NCBI GenBank assembly: GCA_030268105.1
Contig: BSDZ01000089.1
Location: 2,542,001 to 2,606,000 of the forward strand
DNA from: Volvox africanus
Lineage: Eukaryota > Chlorophyta > Chlorophyceae > Chlamydomonadales > Volvocaceae
Length of the DNA: 64,000 nucleotides
Direction of reading: 5' to 3'
Below, in pieces: positions 58,824 through 64,000 of this stretch. The first letter of the stretch is position 1; each line of letters begins with the position of its first letter. A model generated the notes under the pieces. It worked only from the letters and a program-made list of their open reading frames with translations. It made no database searches and had not been told where the DNA came from. The position numbers and the translations under genes are program-made.

Positions 58824-59985
58824 CCGGCTCTCCCACGGCAGCAGCTCGTCGCCTTGGCCACCGGGTGGCGACCCCATGTCATGCTGCTACCGTTCAACAT
58901 CGCCGCCGCTCCGTGCCTTACCGCATCGGACGCCGCGGCGACGTGGCCTGCCGCCAGCATCCCCGCCACTGCACCGCATATCATGGGCCCAGGGGTTCCG
59001 TCGTAGGGGGCGCTGGTGAAGCAACGGCCGTTGACAGGGTCCACGAAGGGGCCAGTGGCCGTTGTCCCTGATGCCCGGACCAGGCCGGGATTGTGACCCG
59101 GGTCACTGCCGCCGCTCGGGTCTGGCGCAACATTGATTCTGGACTTGAGAAGCACAGACGAGTCCAATGTCCATTCACGGTAGGTTCGACTCGCCACCTG
59201 GTCGCATGGGAAGGAGATGCGGGTTCTTGAACACCGCTTACAGGTCCCCTTGTTGCAGTACGCACCGGCTGACCGGCACCCCTACGCCTAAGACCTTAGT
59301 TCTCTCGGCATACGCCCCTAACCCCCGGGTTCCGCTACAGTATGTCACTTCACTTCACTCCAAAGTTACTGTTCGCCCTTTATATTCCGACATCCGTATC
59401 GTTGAGGGTATATCCATTCTGGCCATGTCCTTGTTTCACGGTGATTCGGCACTTAAGCTGCCCTTCATCCCTGCGCGAAGGTGTGGAGGCGAGAAGCTGC
59501 CCGAAATCCTAAAACCCAACCCAAAACCTAAGGCAGTCAAAGTACGCAGGTACAGCAACAACCGTTCGATGCGCTTCCGTGCGGCTCACCAGGGCCTCCC
59601 CCAGGTTGTCCAGGGTGACACGACCACCTGCGCGACGACGCCGACGTGGTCTCTCCGGCTCCCTCTGTTGCCGCTTCCGCTGCCCGGCTTCGCCAGTCGC
59701 ATTAGCGTCGTCTTGCGCGCATGCAGAGCTGTAATCCTTTTCGACGTTATTGTTATTGCTCGCGTCATCAGCTCCATCCGGCGCCGTCAGTTGCTCCCGC
59801 TGCTGATCGATCATCGCCAGCAGCGAACTGTTTGCCTCACTGGCGCTATCGTTGTCTTCATCAGGATACAGCCGCCGCTTGCGACCGAACATATCAGTGG
59901 GCGTTGCTGCGGCCGATGCGTCTCGGCCGGTCGACAACCGGGCAGCGCTGGCGGTGGCATCCGGCATTCGCATCCACTTCTTCAC
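58824..59985 (-). CDS. Unrecognised basic, possibly nuclear protein (internal exons)
   Basis: Two minus-strand exons, 59554-59985 and 58824-59197, are open throughout and join in phase 0 across a GTACCT donor and a CCAG acceptor. The first encodes GRKRRLYPDEDND, an Asn/Asp/Ala-rich linker, a basic block RKRQQREPERPRRRRRAGGR that could act as a nuclear localisation signal, and VTLDNLGEALVSRTEAHRTV. The second encodes REWTLDSSVLLKSRINVAPD and an Ala/Gly-rich segment ending at a GTGGGT donor. Start and end exons are not established. No domain is recognised. Confidence 0.4.
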
Positions 59986-60396
59986 CTGTCGCAGTTTCAC
60001 GGAAAGGTGCCATGTTAAGTGGACGGCGCGAGGTGGCCCCAAAGAAAGCACGCCTACTACAGGCGATATGGCTGCTGCAGCTCCGACGGCGGCGGCGGCG
60101 GCAGGAGCCACCGCGGCAGCAGCCACCACAGCCGACGGCGATCGCCGCCCCGGGTCGAGCAGCACGGCCGGCGCAGCCTCCTTGCTGGCGCGAAGCCCCC
60201 CCTGAGACTGGCGCTCCCGCCGCCGCAAACACCGCTGGCGGGACCGCGGCGGCGCACACGCTGGATCCGTTGAGCGAGATGCTCGAGATGGAAGACAGCG
60301 AGATGCATTTCGCCGAGGAGCTGCCCACCGACCTTCATTCACTTCCTGAGCGCAGCAGCAGTTGCGCTCGGAAGGGGCCCAACTGCGCGCCACTAC
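59986..60396. other. GC-rich region with competing frames on both strands
   Basis: A plus-strand frame ending at a TAA at 60408-60410 reads HTLDPLSEMLEMEDSEMHFA and then EELPTDLHSLPE, with coding-like codon use. Minus-strand frames here are Ala/Arg/Cys-rich compositional sequence. It may be an intron with a chance frame, or the end of a plus-strand gene overlapping the minus-strand exons. Confidence 0.3.
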
Positions 60397-60656
60397 CGCT
60401 GGCGGCGTAAGGTTTGTTCCTTTGAATGGTGGTGACCCGAATAGCCACGGCCACTGCCGCCGTCGCCGTGGTTGTGACCGCACCGTCCCCCCGACCCATG
60501 GCTCGCTGTGGCATTGGCATCAGCATCGGCGCCAATATCACTGTTTGCGTCCGAAGCTGGCGGTGGCCCTATCAGATACTTCCCCATGTCTTCTGATGCC
60601 AACTGTACGAGCGAGATGTACAGCAGCATGCCACCAGAGACGCCGTTTAGGCAACC
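60397..60656 (-). CDS. ZIP-family metal transporter exon (fragment)
   Basis: One minus-strand exon of 86 codons, with an acceptor TTCGCAG at its start and a GTAGTG donor at its end. It encodes NGVSGGMLLYISLVQLASED, which matches transmembrane helix 7 of plant/algal ZIP (ZRT/IRT-like) zinc and iron transporters. It continues into a Gly/Asp/His-rich loop (CGHNHGDG, GHHHS). The helices that should precede it (with the His-containing helices 4 and 5) and the final helix 8 were not found within about 1 kb on either side. This is therefore either an isolated fragment or part of a gene with long introns. Confidence 0.5.
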
Positions 60657-61615
60657 CTGCGAAGCACGCCCGCGGGTGCTGTCCGGGTCGTATGATGGGT
60701 ACGATGGGATGGTCGTACGATGGCGATTCCTGCCAGTGGTTTGTACGTACAATCAAAGAACGTATGAATCACGACAGTGAACTGACACGACAAAGATGGC
60801 GATGCTTTATAGGGAGTTCCAGAGGAACGCGGCAAGCCCTCGCACGGGGATAAAACGTTGCAACTTCCGATTTTCCGCAGCTAGCATTCCGGAAGTCCTC
60901 GAATTATGACATGAATGCGACGGCCTGAATGATGCGGAATTAGGTAGATGTCGTATCCACAGAGCCTGTCCAGCGCCACAACACTACATCTGTGCTGCAG
61001 TTGTCATATATTAATCTGTATTAATGCTCCTATTCCTTCTGAGCATGAGAGATATTATTTGACGTTGCTCGATTTGCCATGTATAGCTCGTGCTCCAAGC
61101 CATTTCTTCCTCATGCTGTACCTTTCACTTGTAACGGTGGTGCCCCTGGGGCCCTCCGCTGCTGGGCTGTGTGACGATGCCACCATGGTACCTGGGTGGG
61201 CCGATGTTGGATTCTGACCGTGCAATCTTAGGCCATGGCCTTATTTGGGTTTCATTAGGCTAAGATCCATGTATAAGCTAGAGGTGACAACTTACACTTA
61301 TAACGGTGGTCTAACCGTCTTCAAGCCATCTCTAACCATCACCTCTGCTGGGTGGTGCTGAGGTGGGTGTTTTCGGAGGGAGGGAGCCCATTCACATCCA
61401 CCGCATCTGTAATCTGTCAACAGCCCATCGGTCACCAGCGTGGTAACCCTCACAGCCATCGGGGGGGTCGTGGCAAACCAGTCTCTGTATGCTCTGCATA
61501 AGCTCAAAACACGGGCAATTTCAGGCATCGCGCGTTCCTAGGCCCTTCCCCTCGAGACCTCTCCTTATCCCGTATAACCTCCCATAACCCCTTGCCCAAT
61601 GCCCCCCCCACTCAC
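60657..61615. other. Gap between the ZIP exon and the arylsulfatase exons
   Basis: No further exon of either family was found here. The minus frame at 61298-61528 (DWFATTPPMAVRVTTLV) is unsupported by homology or splice phase. Confidence 0.35.
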
Positions 61616-62804
61616 CTGTGTATAGCGTGTTGTACCCCGCTTTCTGCAGCCATATGGGGAGCCACTCGCGATCCAAATCCAGCGCACGGAATGTTGCATA
61701 ACCTCCTGTATGTGAGGGAGGGGTTGTGGGTTCGCGGGCCAGGGCCTCGGGGATAACGAATGTGATTTGTGGGAAAATGGTTTCCGCGGCCAGACGGCGA
61801 ACCCCTTGGGGTGGCGAAAGAATGAATGGAAGAACGGAAGGACAGTACGAACTCGCTATGTAGACGGCCCAGAAAGGGGAGGGGTCTGCGGTGAAAACAG
61901 GAAGGTTGCATAGGATGATGAAGTGCCTAGAGGTGAAGGGATGCAGAGCCGCGGAGGGCGGAGGGCTGGCGGGTTTCAGTTGCTGTTGGGTCAAATGACA
62001 GTCATCCGTCCACCTCCGGGAGGGATTTTAGGGTTTCTTGGGGCAGCCTTTCCTTGTCTCCTGTCGCTCGTAAATGTAAATCTGTGCTTGAAAAAAGGTG
62101 GTAATGAGTTACTCTTAAAAATGTCTGGTTCCGGTGCATGACCTGCATCAAAACCCGGATCCATGTTCGGCCCGCCAATTAACCTAATTGACGGTAATGA
62201 CAAGGGGCCGCACGTAGCATTGTCGCTGAGGAAGCCACCCGTCCACCCAGGAATACTTCTTCCATCGGGGGAGATCGGGTATTACCGTCTGAGGCTTACG
62301 ACCGCAAGCAGGCTAGTCGGGGGCGGCAGGGTGGAAATTGTCATCTGAAACTTGGACGTACCGTGTGAGAAGCAGAGAACGTCTGTGAAATTGGTGTTGT
62401 GACCCAGCTGGCCGCGGAGAAGGCTGACCCTGGAAGGGCAGCAGATTGGAGTACTGACGAAATGTGTCGTAGACGTGACACCTGGTTTGCAGCAACATCG
62501 GAATATAACAGGATAAGGAACCGATGTCTGCATGAACTGAGAGGAAGATTACCAACTACCAAATACCAACTACTACTTACCACCTTAAAAATCTTGAACA
62601 AAATCTATGATTCAAGAATATTTCTGGACATTCCTGGTCGCGTCGTCGTGCACGAAATTCGCACGTCGCCAAAAGCCGTTTCGTCGCGAGCATCGCCAGC
62701 TCACCGCTGTCCTGAGTTTCATCTATATCATCTACAAGGATAACGATAAAGTTCGGATGCCGTGCTATAGACGCCGAAACTGTGATGATACCCAGACACA
62801 GCAT
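61616..62804 (-). CDS. Arylsulfatase, N-terminal exons only (fragment or broken gene)
   Basis: Secreted or periplasmic sulfate-ester hydrolase of the Chlamydomonas ARS type. Exons in gene order are 62705-62804, about 62362-62481 (or from 62527) and 61616-61705. The start MLCLGIITVSASIA is a signal peptide. RHPNFIVILVDDID carries the first metal-binding Asp pair. FVSTPICCPSR is the sulfatase signature whose first core Cys becomes formylglycine. GQLGHNTNFTDVL and GGYATFRALDLDREWLPIWL match the next conserved segments, ending AGYNTLYTG at a GTGAGT donor. About 130 residues are present, against some 640 in the family, and nothing downstream was found. A frame with YIPMLLQTR just upstream of the signature is offset by one base, suggesting a single-base indel if the exon starts at 62527. 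An in-frame model starting at 62481 omits that segment. Confidence 0.75.
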
Positions 62805-64000
62805 TACATCTAGAAATCGTTTTATTTGTTTTTTTAATTTCAACGATGTACTGGAAGGAAAATTTTACGTACCTCTACGATGGAAGAAAATTTTCAAGGT
62901 TTGCTCATTTAATGCAAAGCATGACGTTGGTTGGCCTGGGGTCTTTTGCCGTTATTGAACAAAAGGGTAGTACATATAACTTGGGGGTGCAATTTGAAAC
63001 CTTGCAACGGGGCACGGCGTTTGGCCAAGTACGTAAGATTTATGTAAGATGCTTAGTAGCAATTTCCATCAGACTGATGCAGCCCTGACTCGAGGGGTTG
63101 TGGATGTAGCCACTACGAAAAGAGCTTTATTGGTTCAGTTTAGCGGTTAACGGTCGGCCTTTATGTTTGGCTGGTGGGGAGGGATCGCACCCATTGACAT
63201 TATCTGAACCCTTTAAATTCACACCCCACACCACCCCGGCTCCGGTAATTATGGTCAAGCCCGTCGCTTACCTCATCGTTCATCTGTTTGTATATACTCA
63301 GTCCTCGTAAGGAAATAGGAAAAATCACTGGTTGTAACCACTGACCTTTATGCCTTTCAACCAGTGCGCGCAGATAGGCACCATACGCATAATCGGGGGT
63401 CTACGAAGTATTCGCTCATTGTTTTGCGTGACCCCGTTCGTCCGAAGGAAATGTTATTAATAGTAGCCCAATACTTTGCATACAATTGAACACGCAGAAC
63501 GGCGTTAAACACGGCTTTCACTCGTAATGCCGTTGCATCGCAGGTTGTGGATGGCAAGCAAACTTGATTTGCCGTTCAGCGGACAATAAACGTGCAGGAA
63601 AGCTTTATAGCTCCGCCTTGGGCCGTTTTGCCGCACGCCGGGCCTCCACCTACAAGGGGAAGGATCGTATTCATGCCCATAACATTTAAATAGATGCTGG
63701 GAAGGATGTTCCTTAAGTAGCACGGACAGCAAAGTCACTCATCATTAGCAGCTCTGCCCATGATATTTGGCTACCACCTACCCTTTCACGGTTATGTCCG
63801 ATGTATCTATTCCTCCATTCAGCGCTGTAATCCCATCGCATTTTGCCGCTACTGACTGGCAGGGGGCACTAGGTCCCGGCATAAAACCTGAGGTCTTGTA
63901 ATTCATGCGTCAACATTCTTCTTTATCATATTGTAATCCTATCCTGGTCCATCAATCGCAACCCACGCCAATGAAAGCTACCATCTCGTTGTACGCCCGT
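62805..64000. other. Right-edge region without recognised gene
   Basis: Upstream of the arylsulfatase start codon. Only short frames are present (62846-63088 plus, 63357-63738 minus), without splice partners or family features. It presumably contains the arylsulfatase promoter if that gene is expressed. Confidence 0.35.

Noticed and set aside
59167..60018. Plus-strand 283-codon frame
   Set aside because: Mostly antisense to the minus exon 59554-59985, whose codon use and phase with 58824-59197 are better.

Overview
This window reads as nuclear DNA of a volvocine green alga (Chlamydomonas/Gonium/Volvox group). The evidence is many short spliceosomal introns with GTGAGT/GTGCGT-type donors, exons richer in G+C than introns, Ala/Gly/Gln/Pro runs inside proteins, TGTAA-type polyadenylation signals, a nuclear gene for the complex I 49-kDa subunit, and an arylsulfatase of the Chlamydomonas type. 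The species cannot be named from the sequence alone.

Layout. (1) 1-19064, minus strand: a giant PIEZO-type mechanosensitive channel gene. I could chain 23 exons in consistent reading phase, giving about 3,613 residues; the pore end lies beyond the left edge. (2) 20556-23497, plus strand: a probable plastid- or mitochondrion-targeted TraB-like protein, divergent from PIEZO. (3) 24662-24733: tRNA-Gln(TTG). (4) 25143-31593, plus: an organellar prolyl-tRNA synthetase, complete in 12 exons. (5) 33894-36369, minus: an organelle-targeted protein made of one CBS-domain pair, complete in 7 exons. (6) 36787-39664, plus: NUO7, the 49-kDa complex I subunit, complete in 7 exons and sharing a 417-bp divergent promoter region with the CBS gene. 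(7) 41046-51224, plus: a TKL/Raf-like protein kinase with a roughly 1,960-residue tail that carries five RFxV motifs. (8) 52739-54303, minus: an unrecognised 173-residue protein. (9) 57 kb to the right end: mostly orphan minus-strand exons. They include an unrecognised basic protein, one ZIP-transporter exon and the N-terminal exons of an arylsulfatase, with the remaining parts of the last two families not found.

The genes do not form a pathway. ProRS, the CBS protein and NUO7 all serve organelles. PIEZO (mechanosensing) and the kinase with repeated docking-type motifs are the most interesting loci. All gene models were built by hand from reading frame, splice-site phase and remembered family features; no search or alignment was run.
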